This document shows positions 17,937 to 26,135 of a DNA stretch of 31,242 bases, piece by piece. A program made the translations under genes and the position numbers. Below the pieces are notes generated by a model. The model saw nothing but the letters and a program-made list of their open reading frames with translations. It was not told the origin of the DNA and searched no databases. Within the stretch, counting starts at the first letter, position 1, and each line of letters starts with the position of its first letter. The DNA lies in the IMG/VR virus record IMGVR_UViG_3300037189_010237, positions 1-31,242 of that record; one strand, written 5' to 3'. Origin of the DNA: a virus.

Positions 17937-18656
17937 ATGTCAGATACAAGAACAGATAATAATAATTATATAAATCCCTTAGCACCCGCCCAGCGTGGTA
18001 AATTTTATATTGGTAAAAGCGATCCTAACAATACAGCTATCGGTTTAGCTAAATTAGGAGCACTTTTTGGTGCAGGCAACGTTATAGTTGTTGATGACCA
18101 AGAGTTGTTAAAGTATTTAAGTACTGATTTATTAAGTCTTTATAGCGCAGAAGGATTTGACCCACTAGCTTTATCATCTACAGATTCATCTACAAGTGGT
18201 ATTACAAATCAAATTTCAGGTACAGTTACACTTACCCCTCCAACAAATTTAAAAATAGGAACATCAAAGTTAAATACAGCATCGGGATCAAATACAATAT
18301 CAGTAACTGTTTTATTTAATCCCGTTCCTGGAGCAGATTTTTATGAGATTAAGTACGTGGCAAGTCAAGCTAAATCTACGCTTCCAGTAACTAACGTAGT
18401 TACTTCTGACTCAACATCTGGTAATATAGTAGTAGCATGGGATGCTATTGCTAATGCAACAAATTATGTTATGGCTGCTACAAACCAGTCTACAAATGCT
18501 TCAAGCTCTGAACTAATTGTTCCAACAAGTGGTGACACTAGGGTTAGTGGTTCATTTACAAATGTACCTCATGGAACTTATAAGGTTACTATTACTCCTT
18601 ATAATCAAGACGGTTTGGCTGGAGCAGTATTTACTACAGGGAATATTACGGTATAG
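17937..18656 (+). CDS. Tail protein with FN3-like domains
   Basis: A 239-residue protein in the tail-tip cluster. Residues 1-75 form a distinct N-terminal part (NPLAPAQRGKFYIGKSDPNN, then a helix LLKYLSTDLLSLYSAEGFD), perhaps a module that attaches to the virion. Residues 95-239 look like one complete and one partial FN3 sandwich: WDAIANATNYVMAATNQS carries the typical Trp and Tyr of the B and C strands, and VPHGTYKVTITPYNQDG the F-G strands. It follows the TGATATAAT element and has two overlapping purine-rich ribosome sites. A role in attachment or as a structural spacer of the tail tip is inferred from context. Confidence 0.6.
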   Translation: MSDTRTDNNNYINPLAPAQRGKFYIGKSDPNNTAIGLAKLGALFGAGNVIVVDDQELLKYLSTDLLSLYSAEGFDPLALSSTDSSTSGITNQISGTVTLTPPTNLKIGTSKLNTASGSNTISVTVLFNPVPGADFYEIKYVASQAKSTLPVTNVVTSDSTSGNIVVAWDAIANATNYVMAATNQSTNASSSELIVPTSGDTRVSGSFTNVPHGTYKVTITPYNQDGLAGAVFTTGNITV

Positions 18657-18664
18657 GGGGAGCT

Positions 18665-19561
18665 ATGTTAAAAGGCACATACGTATTTAAACAAAACGGG
18701 GTTGAAGTAGGACGCTCAGAAAACATTATTACTACAAATGGTAAGAATGCAATCTTGCAATATTTGAGCGGGTCAATTCAAGAATGGGCATCATCCATAG
18801 CCGTAGGTACAATTAATACTACTCCAACAGTAAATGATCTAACATTGGCATATGAGATTGCAAGAAGCCCAGTTACCCTTAAGTCATATAAAATTGGTAC
18901 ACCAAATCTATTAATAGTTAAAGGTACATTAGATGCTTCTATTGCTGCTAACATTTATGAAATAGGAGTATTTCCGATTACAACCTCAAAAGTATTTGGA
19001 AGAAGAGATACACTTATTATTACAGATTTTTCAACACCAACAGATTGGGTTTCATCTGCTGGAACATCAACAAGTGTTCCATACGCCGCACAAAGTAGCT
19101 TATCTCCAAGAGTTGGGCTTTACAGTTTAGATTTATCAAATGGTACAACAATTACAAATAGTAATTTTTATTTAGATCTATCATCATATTCTCAAGTTGA
19201 TACATTAGATGTTTTAGCAAACGTTCCATCTGGCACATCAGGATCAGTTCGTGTTACATTAACAGATCTGACTGGCGCATACACACAACTTAGCTACCCT
19301 TTTGATGCCTCAGTTAAATCTGGATATCAAGTATTGTCTAAAAACTTTACATCTGCAATACAAACTTTATCTACAATTTCTTCAATAAAGATTGAAACAA
19401 TAGGTTCTTCTTCTGAAATTATTGTTGATGCATTAAGAGTTTCATTGCTTGGGGAAGTTACAAACACTGCTGGATTAGTTAGCAGATCAGTTTTAACAAC
19501 TCCAATTGCAAAAGTCTATGGAGTGCCGTTGGATATAGAATACTATCTCCAACTAAGTTAG
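18665..19561 (+). CDS. Minor tail protein with jelly-roll-like C-terminal domain
   Basis: A 298-residue protein. The first 115 residues (GTYVFKQNGVEVGRSENIIT ... ANIYEIGVFP) resemble the N-terminal attachment part of phage fibre proteins, starting with a beta strand and containing a 'TTNGKNAILQYLSG' helix. Residues 125-290 look like a carbohydrate-binding-type jelly roll (LYSLDLSNGTTITNSNFYLD, SGSVRVTLTDLTGAY, and SSEIIVDALRVSLLG as the last strand). The ribosome site GGGGGAG overlaps the end of the preceding stop codon region and lies close to ATG, so translation is likely coupled. It is probably a receptor-binding or accessory tail fibre. Confidence 0.55.
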   Translation: MLKGTYVFKQNGVEVGRSENIITTNGKNAILQYLSGSIQEWASSIAVGTINTTPTVNDLTLAYEIARSPVTLKSYKIGTPNLLIVKGTLDASIAANIYEIGVFPITTSKVFGRRDTLIITDFSTPTDWVSSAGTSTSVPYAAQSSLSPRVGLYSLDLSNGTTITNSNFYLDLSSYSQVDTLDVLANVPSGTSGSVRVTLTDLTGAYTQLSYPFDASVKSGYQVLSKNFTSAIQTLSTISSIKIETIGSSSEIIVDALRVSLLGEVTNTAGLVSRSVLTTPIAKVYGVPLDIEYYLQLS

Positions 19562-19569
19562 GATAGAAT

Positions 19570-21138
19570 ATGGCTACAACAAGTACTACCGCCCAATGGA
19601 GTCCAGGTGCAACAACTCAAGCATCAGTGACTCAAGATGGCCTGCTTCCAGGAAGTAGCTATGTCTTGTTGGTTCGTGCCGTAAAAAAGAATGCGGACGG
19701 TACTTATGGAGTTTCAGACTACGCATCAATACCTTATACAGCATCAGCAAAGGGTGCAAGTGGACTTAATCAATTAGCAATCAATGATGGTACAGATATT
19801 CAATTAAATGGTGGAGCATTATATGCAACAACTACAGATGCACCATTTCCTCCAAACGTTGGATTGTTTAATGTAGTTACTGGAACGACAAAGGGTACTG
19901 GAGTTATTCTTAATAGTACTGGTATTGCTGGATTTAAAGCTGGAGTTAAAACATTTTATATTAATGCTGCAGATGGAACTGCAGTATTTGCTGGAAGCGT
20001 TGCATCAAATGCAACAATTAATGGTGTAACAGCTAGTGCTTTAACTACCAATGTAGCTGTAGCCATAACTAAAAATCAAACATTTGTTGGTACTACTGCA
20101 CCTACAGCAAACAATGTTGGTGATATGTGGTATGACTCAGCTCATGGATATAAAGCTTATAGATGGAGTGGAACTGCATGGATCAGTGTACAAGATACAG
20201 CAATTCAATCTGCAGCTCAAGCTGCATCTGATGCAAATAATGCAGCACTTGCAGCACAAAGCAGCGCAAGTGGAAAAAATACAATTATTTATGGAACAAA
20301 AGGTGATACAACTAATAATGGTTATGCTCCAAATGGTACAAAGCAAACAGTAACATCTTCAGCTACTGGAGGCACCCCAACAACAGATACTTTTGCAAAT
20401 ACATATTCAAATACAAGTAATAATATAGATGGGGATACTTGGTTTGTAAGGAATGTTGATGGAAGCATTATTGCACAGTACACAATTGTTTCAGGTACAT
20501 GGACAAGAACAACTGTGTCAAGCCAAGTAATTGGAAACTTAGATGCTGGAAAAATTACTGCTGGAACAATTAGTTCTATTGCTTATAACAATGGTAATGG
20601 AACTTTTTCAGTAGACACATATGGAAACCTTATTGCTACCTCAGCAAGTATTACTGGATCAATAACAGTAGCATCAGGAACTAATTATTGGGGTCCAACA
20701 GGAATGAGTGTAACAACTGCTATTGGAAATATTTCAATGTCAGCTACTTCAGGTACTGGATATATTAATCTAGCAGCTGGAAGCCCAACTTCTGGTATTG
20801 ATGACACAGCTACTTACAGTGGATCATCAGCAACCGCTTATAATAAAACTTCAAAAATTAAATTAAGTTCAGCGGGAACTTTTATTTATGGTATGCCAGT
20901 TCAAGGAAACTATACAGATTATCAATCAGTTGCGGGAGGTACAATAGCATATGTTATAACCGACCCCAATTCTGGAAACTTATCTTATGGTATCGGCGCA
21001 GGTGCAAGACAAAGAATGTTAATTGAAGATCCATATAGCGGACTTGTTAAATTAGGTATGGCAGTTTATTATGGCCAAAGGTCCAGTGCTCCAGGTGGCG
21101 GTACTGGATATGTTGGAGATCTTTGGGTTAGTTGGTAA
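19570..21138 (+). CDS. Tail fibre protein (host-specificity-like)
   Basis: A 522-residue protein. It begins with half an FN3-like unit (LLPGSSYVLLVRAVKKNADG), followed by beta-rich repeats (GVILNSTGIAGFKAGVKTFY, INAADGTAVFAGSVASNATI). An alanine-rich helical coiled coil lies at about 209-237 (IQSAAQAASDANNAALAAQS), then come modules ending in NLDAGKITAGTI, a motif well known from the C-terminal parts of phage host-specificity and central-fibre proteins. The C-terminus (YYGQRSSAPGGGTGYVGDLW) is like short fibre tips. The coiled coil suggests a trimer. The ribosome site is weak (GGATAG before ATG), but the gap to the gene before is only 8 bases. Confidence 0.65.
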   Translation: MATTSTTAQWSPGATTQASVTQDGLLPGSSYVLLVRAVKKNADGTYGVSDYASIPYTASAKGASGLNQLAINDGTDIQLNGGALYATTTDAPFPPNVGLFNVVTGTTKGTGVILNSTGIAGFKAGVKTFYINAADGTAVFAGSVASNATINGVTASALTTNVAVAITKNQTFVGTTAPTANNVGDMWYDSAHGYKAYRWSGTAWISVQDTAIQSAAQAASDANNAALAAQSSASGKNTIIYGTKGDTTNNGYAPNGTKQTVTSSATGGTPTTDTFANTYSNTSNNIDGDTWFVRNVDGSIIAQYTIVSGTWTRTTVSSQVIGNLDAGKITAGTISSIAYNNGNGTFSVDTYGNLIATSASITGSITVASGTNYWGPTGMSVTTAIGNISMSATSGTGYINLAAGSPTSGIDDTATYSGSSATAYNKTSKIKLSSAGTFIYGMPVQGNYTDYQSVAGGTIAYVITDPNSGNLSYGIGAGARQRMLIEDPYSGLVKLGMAVYYGQRSSAPGGGTGYVGDLWVSW

Positions 21139-21141
21139 TAA

Positions 21142-24100
21142 ATGGCAGCAAAAGTTTGGGTAAAAAATACACTTAGTACTTGGTCTGAAGCAAAAATATA
21201 TGTAAAAACCGCATTAGCAACATGGCAACCAATTACTAATTTGTGGGTAAAAGATACACTTTCAACTTGGCAATCAGCTTATTCTTCTACATTTCAAATT
21301 GAAAAAACTGTTGAAGCAAAAATTGATTTAAGTTCTGGCAGTGCAACATATAGCAATAATGACTTGGCAAAAGTATATGGAACTATGTATCACGTTAGTC
21401 CAACTCCAACATCAATATCTTATAATTTTAAATTATTAAATTCATATGGAACAACCTACACACTTGCCTCTGGAACAAGTCTTTCAAATCCTGCAACGGG
21501 TGCGTCATCAAGAGTACCAGCAGGTACAAATACATATGCTGCAACAATACCTCAAGCAGGAACAGCTGCTATGGGTCGTGGAGGAGATAATTTTATTACT
21601 TTTTCAATTACAGCAACAGATTCTAATGGTCAAAGTTATCAATCAACAGGGTCTTATACTTTAAGAACTCCAGCTAAACCAACAGTTACAATTGATACTA
21701 CATATCAAGTATCTAATTCTATAAGAATCAATTGGGCAGCTGCAAGTCAAGATGACTATTTTGCTACAGGCAGATATCTTGTTTATTATCAAGATTTAAA
21801 TACTGGAACATATACATATGGATCTTCCAGTAGCACCGATGGAACTGGTGGATATGTAGGTTCTTATTATGGCACAGCAACAATTACTGGATTAAATAAT
21901 AGTCATACATATAGTTTTTATGTAATTCCAATTACTGGATCACAAGGTTACAACCCAAATAATTATAGCGGATATTTAGGCGCAGCTGGTGGCGTAACCA
22001 CTGGAACTACTTTAGCACCACTTTCTGGAAGAACACCTCAACCAATGGGAGACACATTTCCTGGAGGAACCGTTTATATTGAAGAATATTCTGCCAACTG
22101 GTCTATTACTCCAACAAGCTATACATATCAATGGCAAAAATCAACAGATTATCAAACATATGTAAACATGCCTGGTTATACAACAAGATCAATTACTGTA
22201 CCAACAGATTTTATTACTAATGGAAACTATATTGCATTAAGATGTGTTGTTATTGCATACTATAATAGTATCCCAAGCGATCCTACAAATTCTTATCCAG
22301 TAACAATCCAATCTAGAACACTAGCAACACCAGTATTATCTGTTTACAATGTTGGTTTTTCAGTGTATCCTACAGGTTATGCAACAATACATATTGATAA
22401 TTATGATACAGCATATTCAAATACAGAATCTTGGACAGCATCAATTAGTCCAAATACTACTATAAGTAAAAATCAAGAATTTCCATATGAATGGATTGCA
22501 GATAATTTAACACCTGGTACTACATATACGGTAACAATATACGTTGCTAAAACTAATTTTACAACTGCTTCAGCATCAATTCAATTTACTGCACTTCCTA
22601 AATATGCTGGAGTTCCTCAATTTTCTACTTATTTTGGTTCCACATCTTCTCAAGGATTTATTGCTGTTTACTCTTCAGATGCTGCAAGAATAGATTGGCA
22701 AGTATGGAGAAGTGCAAATGGAACTGGAGTTAGTGGTCATGGAAATTCAAATACCTATACGTTATTTGATTCTGGAACGGCATACGGAACTGGTTATTTT
22801 TATTATGATCTTCCAAGAAATGGTTATTACTATATGACTGCTACAGGATACAATAGCAGCAATAACACCTTGGGCGGGGCAACTTCAAATAGTGGCGGAC
22901 AAACAGGTGTTGCACAGAATTGGTTTTACACTGGATCTCCCAATGCACCATCGGCGGGAACCGCAAGCGTATCTGGAACAGATGCATATTTAACTTGGAG
23001 CCCTTATGTAGATACATTTAATCAAACAATGGGTGCATCTATACTTAACAACGTACAGTCATATCAAATTTATTGGTTACCTACTTATTCACCACCAGCA
23101 AATACTGTTACTCCAGATTACACTGGATTGACTGGATCAAGTTATACTGCAACTATTGGTACACCCACAACAAGGCATTATTGGATTAGATCGTATACAA
23201 ATAGTGGAAATATAGCTGATACAAGCGCATGGGTATATTTAGGCTCTGTAACAATTGCTGCGGTTGCTCCCACTGCACCAACAAGCTTGACTGCTACAGG
23301 AACAGCAAACGGTGTTGATTTAAGTTGGTCAGGTGCTACTGGTACAATAACTAATTATGGAATATGGTATAGCGGTTCAGCAACTGGAAATCCATCAACT
23401 TCAAGTACTCCAGATTTTACTTCAACAACAACAACATACTCAGATACTGCAATAACACAAGGAAGCACAAGATATTATTGGGTTCGTGCTCAAGGACCAG
23501 GCGGTAATTCTGCATGGTACCCAGCAGGCAACGGAGTATCGGGAACAAGAGTTGCAAATGCAACTGCTCCAACATCTGTATCAGTATCTGTAAGTGGAAA
23601 TGTATTTACAGTTTCATGGTCGGGTGCAACTAATGCTACCCAGTATCATATTTATTGGCTTAGTTCTTCTGGCTCATCAACAACAACAAATCCAGCAACT
23701 GGTTATGATGCTGCTACAACTAATACATCGTATGATTTTACTTTATCTTACAGCAGTTCATATTATTTTTATGTATCAGCAGCAAATAGTAATAATGTGT
23801 GGACACCTTATAACTCTGCAAGAAGCGCATTAGCTTCATCTGGTGCACAAATTACAATTCCATCAACACCGACTGGAATATCTGCAACTACAACAAGAAC
23901 TGATGGAATCTATGTTTCTTGGAATGCATCAAGTGGTGCAACCTCATATGAAGTTTGGTGGGGTGGTCCACCTCTTGATTCATATACCCCAGATTTTTAT
24001 CCAGGAACTAATACCTATGTTTTAGACACTGGCATGGGTGCTGGTGGATCAAGAACTTATTATGTTCGTGCAAGAAATTCAGCTGGTGCTTCTTCATGGT

Positions 24101-24399
24101 CAGGAGGAGCTACTGGTACAAGAGCAAATGTTGTAGTTTCAGCACCAGGAACACCTTCAATTACATTGACATATTCAGCTGGGCCTTCATGGAGTGGATC
24201 TTGGTCAGCAACTGGTGCAACATCTTATACTTATGCATTTTATACGGCAACAAATAACTCTGGAGCAGGTGCCACATTGGTAAAAACAGGAACTGGAACC
24301 AGCATGTCGTATAGTGGCGGAACCAATATTTGGGGACAATTATCAGTAACAGCAACAAACAGTGGAGGTTCAACAAGTGCAACAAGTGCTTGGACATAA
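21142..24399 (+). CDS. Giant multi-FN3/Ig tail adhesin
   Basis: A 1085-residue protein very rich in T, S, G and Y. Residues 4-46 hold three WVK-type short repeats. Then come an Ig/FN3-like chain: a sandwich at about 50-175, FN3 at 178-290, an Ig-like module at 300-395 (YTYQWQKSTDYQTYVNMPGY), an FN3-like module at 396-490, one module at 492-605, FN3 at about 610-708, and four FN3 repeats at about 709-805, 809-905, 907-1000 and 1001-1085. Hallmarks are repeated V-x-L/V-S-W near each module start and YYWVRAQGPGG or YYVRARNSAG near each end. It starts only 3 bases after the previous stop without a visible ribosome site, so coupling is likely. It is probably an extended adhesin or decoration of the tail tip. 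Confidence 0.7.
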   Translation: MAAKVWVKNTLSTWSEAKIYVKTALATWQPITNLWVKDTLSTWQSAYSSTFQIEKTVEAKIDLSSGSATYSNNDLAKVYGTMYHVSPTPTSISYNFKLLNSYGTTYTLASGTSLSNPATGASSRVPAGTNTYAATIPQAGTAAMGRGGDNFITFSITATDSNGQSYQSTGSYTLRTPAKPTVTIDTTYQVSNSIRINWAAASQDDYFATGRYLVYYQDLNTGTYTYGSSSSTDGTGGYVGSYYGTATITGLNNSHTYSFYVIPITGSQGYNPNNYSGYLGAAGGVTTGTTLAPLSGRTPQPMGDTFPGGTVYIEEYSANWSITPTSYTYQWQKSTDYQTYVNMPGYTTRSITVPTDFITNGNYIALRCVVIAYYNSIPSDPTNSYPVTIQSRTLATPVLSVYNVGFSVYPTGYATIHIDNYDTAYSNTESWTASISPNTTISKNQEFPYEWIADNLTPGTTYTVTIYVAKTNFTTASASIQFTALPKYAGVPQFSTYFGSTSSQGFIAVYSSDAARIDWQVWRSANGTGVSGHGNSNTYTLFDSGTAYGTGYFYYDLPRNGYYYMTATGYNSSNNTLGGATSNSGGQTGVAQNWFYTGSPNAPSAGTASVSGTDAYLTWSPYVDTFNQTMGASILNNVQSYQIYWLPTYSPPANTVTPDYTGLTGSSYTATIGTPTTRHYWIRSYTNSGNIADTSAWVYLGSVTIAAVAPTAPTSLTATGTANGVDLSWSGATGTITNYGIWYSGSATGNPSTSSTPDFTSTTTTYSDTAITQGSTRYYWVRAQGPGGNSAWYPAGNGVSGTRVANATAPTSVSVSVSGNVFTVSWSGATNATQYHIYWLSSSGSSTTTNPATGYDAATTNTSYDFTLSYSSSYYFYVSAANSNNVWTPYNSARSALASSGAQITIPSTPTGISATTTRTDGIYVSWNASSGATSYEVWWGGPPLDSYTPDFYPGTNTYVLDTGMGAGGSRTYYVRARNSAGASSWSGGATGTRANVVVSAPGTPSITLTYSAGPSWSGSWSATGATSYTYAFYTATNNSGAGATLVKTGTGTSMSYSGGTNIWGQLSVTATNSGGSTSATSAWT
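21151..21279 (+). repeat. Three tandem WVK-x-TLSTW protein repeats at the adhesin N-terminus
   Basis: Residues 6-14 (WVKNTLSTW), 20-28 (YVKTALATW) and 35-43 (WVKDTLSTW) are spaced 14 and 15 residues apart. The same type of aromatic-V-K ... T-W repeat is known from N-termini of other phage fibre-like proteins and may anchor the adhesin. Confidence 0.65.
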
Positions 24400-24400
24400 T

Positions 24401-24601
24401 ATGTTAACAAATCAAGAAAAAATAATAGAAATTACAAACAGACTTAATAGTTTAAAGATACATATTCCTATTCTTGAGGAAAATATTAGGGATTATCCAG
24501 ATAAAGATCATCCAGATAAGCCCACAAGAAACTCAGTTTTACAAGACATTAAAGCCAAAGTCGGGGTTTTGCAAGAAGAACTAGACAAACTAACACCATA
24601 A
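24401..24601 (+). CDS. Small coiled-coil protein, copy 1
   Basis: A 66-residue protein from ATG 24401, one base after the adhesin stop. An upstream in-frame start at 24362 lies inside the adhesin gene and is not preferred. It is helical and charged: MLTNQEKIIEITNRLNSLKI, a Pro/Asp hinge (YPDKDHPDKP, about 33-42), and a second helix LQDIKAKVGVLQEELDKL. Its first 12 bases, ATGTTAACAAAT, are identical to those of the next gene. It may be a chaperone, scaffold or spanin-like accessory for the tail tip; no known family can be assigned. Confidence 0.6.
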   Translation: MLTNQEKIIEITNRLNSLKIHIPILEENIRDYPDKDHPDKPTRNSVLQDIKAKVGVLQEELDKLTP

Positions 24602-24602
24602 A

Positions 24603-24611
24603 TGGTATACT
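24603..24611 (+). promoter_or_regulatory. Possible extended -10 element (TGGTATACT)
   Basis: TGG-TATACT starts 2 bases after the previous stop and 20 bases before the ATG at 24631, the same geometry as the TGATATAAT element at 17908. One mismatch to TATAAT and no -35 make it weaker. Confidence 0.3.
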
Positions 24612-24630
24612 ATGAAAGGAGGAAATATAA

Positions 24631-24837
24631 ATGTTAACAAATGAAGACAAGATTGGTATTGCAAATCAGCATCTTAAGAATCTACAATTTAATAGATACA
24701 ACCTTGAGTTATCGCTTAAAGAGGAACAAGCTGTATCATCTCCAAATGATGCAGTAATTCAAGATCTTACAACTCAATGTATTACTATTGATTCAAAGGT
24801 TGCTGCTATCCAAGCAGAAATAGCCTCCCTATCATAA
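24631..24837 (+). CDS. Small coiled-coil protein, copy 2
   Basis: A 68-residue protein with a strong AAAGGAGG ribosome site about 8 bases before ATG. It begins MLTNEDKIGIANQHLKNL, closely parallel to the preceding MLTNQEKIIEITNRLNSL, and has the same two-helix layout with a central hinge (SSPNDA, about 37-42) and a C-terminal helix (IDSKVAAIQAEIASLS). The two genes look like an old tandem duplication. Function unknown. The position between the tail adhesins and the lysis region suggests a virion-assembly accessory. Confidence 0.65.
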   Translation: MLTNEDKIGIANQHLKNLQFNRYNLELSLKEEQAVSSPNDAVIQDLTTQCITIDSKVAAIQAEIASLS

Positions 24838-24849
24838 AGGAAAATACAA

Positions 24850-25029
24850 ATGGCAGATAAAGCGGAATTAGTAGTTACCGCTCTTCAACAACGTATCGGT
24901 GAACTAGTCTCAAATTACGAGACTCAAATTGCTATACTCAGAGCAGAAATTACACAACTAATAGACAAGCAGGAAGCTATCAATGAATATTCTCAAAGCC
25001 TTTCAGAAAAAACAAATCAAGCAGGTTAA
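24850..25029 (+). CDS. Small coiled-coil protein, third of the set (59 residues)
   Basis: ATG 24850 follows an AAAGGAAAA ribosome site; TAA at 25027-25029 ends a 59-residue protein, MADKAELVVTALQQRIGELV and onward, with heptad-like spacing in YETQIAILRAEITQLIDKQE. Very small proteins of this type (helical, beginning MADKAEL) are common beside tail genes in phages. Its helix LRAEITQL matches LQEELDKL and IQAEIASL of the two preceding genes in pattern. The last 47 bases overlap the next gene in another frame. The ribosome site, the operon position and the coherent heptads support that it is real. Confidence 0.65.
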   Translation: MADKAELVVTALQQRIGELVSNYETQIAILRAEITQLIDKQEAINEYSQSLSEKTNQAG

Positions 25030-25387
25030 AGACGCAACTTTTGTTCCCAGCGGCTTAGTAGGATTAAACGCTGGAAATTTTTACTATGTAAAAGGTAATA
25101 AAAGGTTTAAGTTTGTTTCTGAAAGAGCAATGCATTCATGGGCTTTGCCTGTGTTAAAAATTGATGCTACATTTTTAAATAAGCTTACATCTGGCGGGAC
25201 TCTGGGATTTAGAGATGGATCTTTGGTGCAGGACATATCAGATGGTAAAATATATCTTATAAGCGATTCAAAACGCAGACACGTTATAGATCCAAGTGTG
25301 CTAGAATGGTTTGATCGTGAAATTATTAAAGCGGGACAAAAAGAAATTCTTGTCCATGAAGAAGGAGAAACATTAAGTGACATTTGA
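24983..25387 (+). CDS. Conserved small probable virion-associated protein
   Basis: A 134-residue protein with ribosome site CAGGAAG 7 bases before ATG, starting inside the preceding mini-gene. It has a basic N-terminus (KAFQKKQIKQVKD), then a mixed beta region: NFYYVKGNKRFKFVSERAMH, and GFRDGSLVQDISDGKIYLIS followed by DSKRRHVIDPSVLEWFDRE. The latter looks like the short 'DGSLV-x-x-x-D-x-KIYLI-x-x-x-KRRHI' repeat known from bacterial surface and cell-wall-associated proteins. It could be a cell-surface-binding or tail accessory protein. The assignment is by pattern only; function unproven. Confidence 0.5.
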   Translation: MNILKAFQKKQIKQVKDATFVPSGLVGLNAGNFYYVKGNKRFKFVSERAMHSWALPVLKIDATFLNKLTSGGTLGFRDGSLVQDISDGKIYLISDSKRRHVIDPSVLEWFDREIIKAGQKEILVHEEGETLSDI

Positions 25388-25823
25388 TCCAACAGTAGAC
25401 AACACAGTAATTGACTATACAGCAATTTCATCAATGCTTCAATCAATCAAAAGCCATGATGACTTGTTCTTGCAACTTTCAAATGGATCTATGGGTTCAA
25501 TTACAAAAGTTGGTAAAGCAGGTACAGCAGGAGTTACAAGTACTATACCAGCTTCTCAATTTACAATTGCAAGTGTACAGCTAAGCGATACCTTGCAAAA
25601 AGGAACATGGACAGGCACAGTTAATTATGGTCAATCTTTTATTGATGTTCCTACTATTACAACAACTGTTTTTGTAAGTAACGCAACAGGTACAGCACCA
25701 GTTGCTTATCTATCTAAAGTTCCAGGCACAACTGAATGCACAGTAACAATCGTTGATGCAAAGGGAGCAAGTGTGCAACCATTTACTCTTCACCTACTAG
25801 CGTTTGGAAAGAAACCTCTTTAA
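25377..25823 (+). CDS. Possible lectin-like tail accessory protein
   Basis: A 148-residue protein starting with GTG and overlapping the gene before by 11 bases. After a helical N-terminus (YTAISSMLQSIKSHDDLFL) it becomes beta-rich: IPASQFTIASVQLSDTLQKG, then VNYGQSFIDVPTITTTVFVS and CTVTIVDAKGASVQPFTLHL. The combination of a 'G-x-x-F-x-x-x-P-x-I' strand with a C-terminal 'F-T-L-H-L-L-A' strand resembles H-type-lectin-like domains found in phage tail proteins. This would fit a receptor-binding accessory at the end of the tail module. I am moderately sure it is a structural protein and not sure of the lectin label. Its stop overlaps the HNH start by one base. Confidence 0.5.
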   Translation: MTFDPTVDNTVIDYTAISSMLQSIKSHDDLFLQLSNGSMGSITKVGKAGTAGVTSTIPASQFTIASVQLSDTLQKGTWTGTVNYGQSFIDVPTITTTVFVSNATGTAPVAYLSKVPGTTECTVTIVDAKGASVQPFTLHLLAFGKKPL

Positions 25824-26083
25824 TGTACTTTCCTATCAATGCTTGGACAAAGCGGGATAGGAGAATAAGCCGTGAAGGATATGTACTTATAAAAGTACCA
25901 GAACATCCAAAGGCTTTCAAAGGTTGGTATTATGAACACCGACTTATAATGGAAAAACAATTAAATAGAATTATAGAAGATTGGGAAACTATCCATCATA
26001 TTAATAATGATAAAAAGGATAATAGATTAATCAATCTTTTTATTTGTTCAAGAAAAGAACATAATAAAGCACACGCTGCTTGA
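25823..26083 (+). CDS. Free-standing HNH endonuclease
   Basis: An 86-residue protein with a clear HNH signature: EHRLIMEKQL (38-47), then the catalytic block IHHINNDKKDNRLINL (57-72) with H58-H59, N61 and D66-N67, and the closing EHNKAH (79-84). These form the beta-beta-alpha-metal site of HNH nickases/endonucleases related to homing enzymes. The very small size leaves no separate DNA-recognition domain. It starts with TAATG overlap after the lectin-like gene and ends at a TGA that overlaps the -35 of a promoter. Such genes often settle between phage modules without disturbing them. Possible roles are homing into related phages or helping DNA processing. Confidence 0.85.
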   Translation: MYFPINAWTKRDRRISREGYVLIKVPEHPKAFKGWYYEHRLIMEKQLNRIIEDWETIHHINNDKKDNRLINLFICSRKEHNKAHAA

Positions 26084-26109
26084 CAGAAAATAACAACATA
26101 CGATACAAT
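26080..26109 (+). promoter_or_regulatory. Consensus-like sigma70-type promoter (TTGACA-18-TACAAT)
   Basis: A perfect -35 TTGACA (26080-26085) lies 18 bases before TACAAT (26104-26109). The -35 overlaps the TGA stop of the HNH gene. It precedes the metallophosphoesterase at 26136 and is the only promoter of the window with a full -35, so it may belong to a different expression class than the TGN-TATAAT group. Confidence 0.7.
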
Positions 26110-26135
26110 AAACTAAACCCCCAGAAAGGGATTAC

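Noticed and set aside
24362-24601. Longer start for the first coiled-coil gene, inside the adhesin gene
   Set aside because: The extra 13 residues are the adhesin's Ser/Thr/Gly codons in another frame; ATG 24401 directly after the adhesin stop gives a start matching the paralogue.
25084-25446. A 120-codon open frame on the - strand across two small tail genes
   Set aside because: No ribosome site or family pattern, and the + strand genes there have good starts, coupling and coherent protein patterns.
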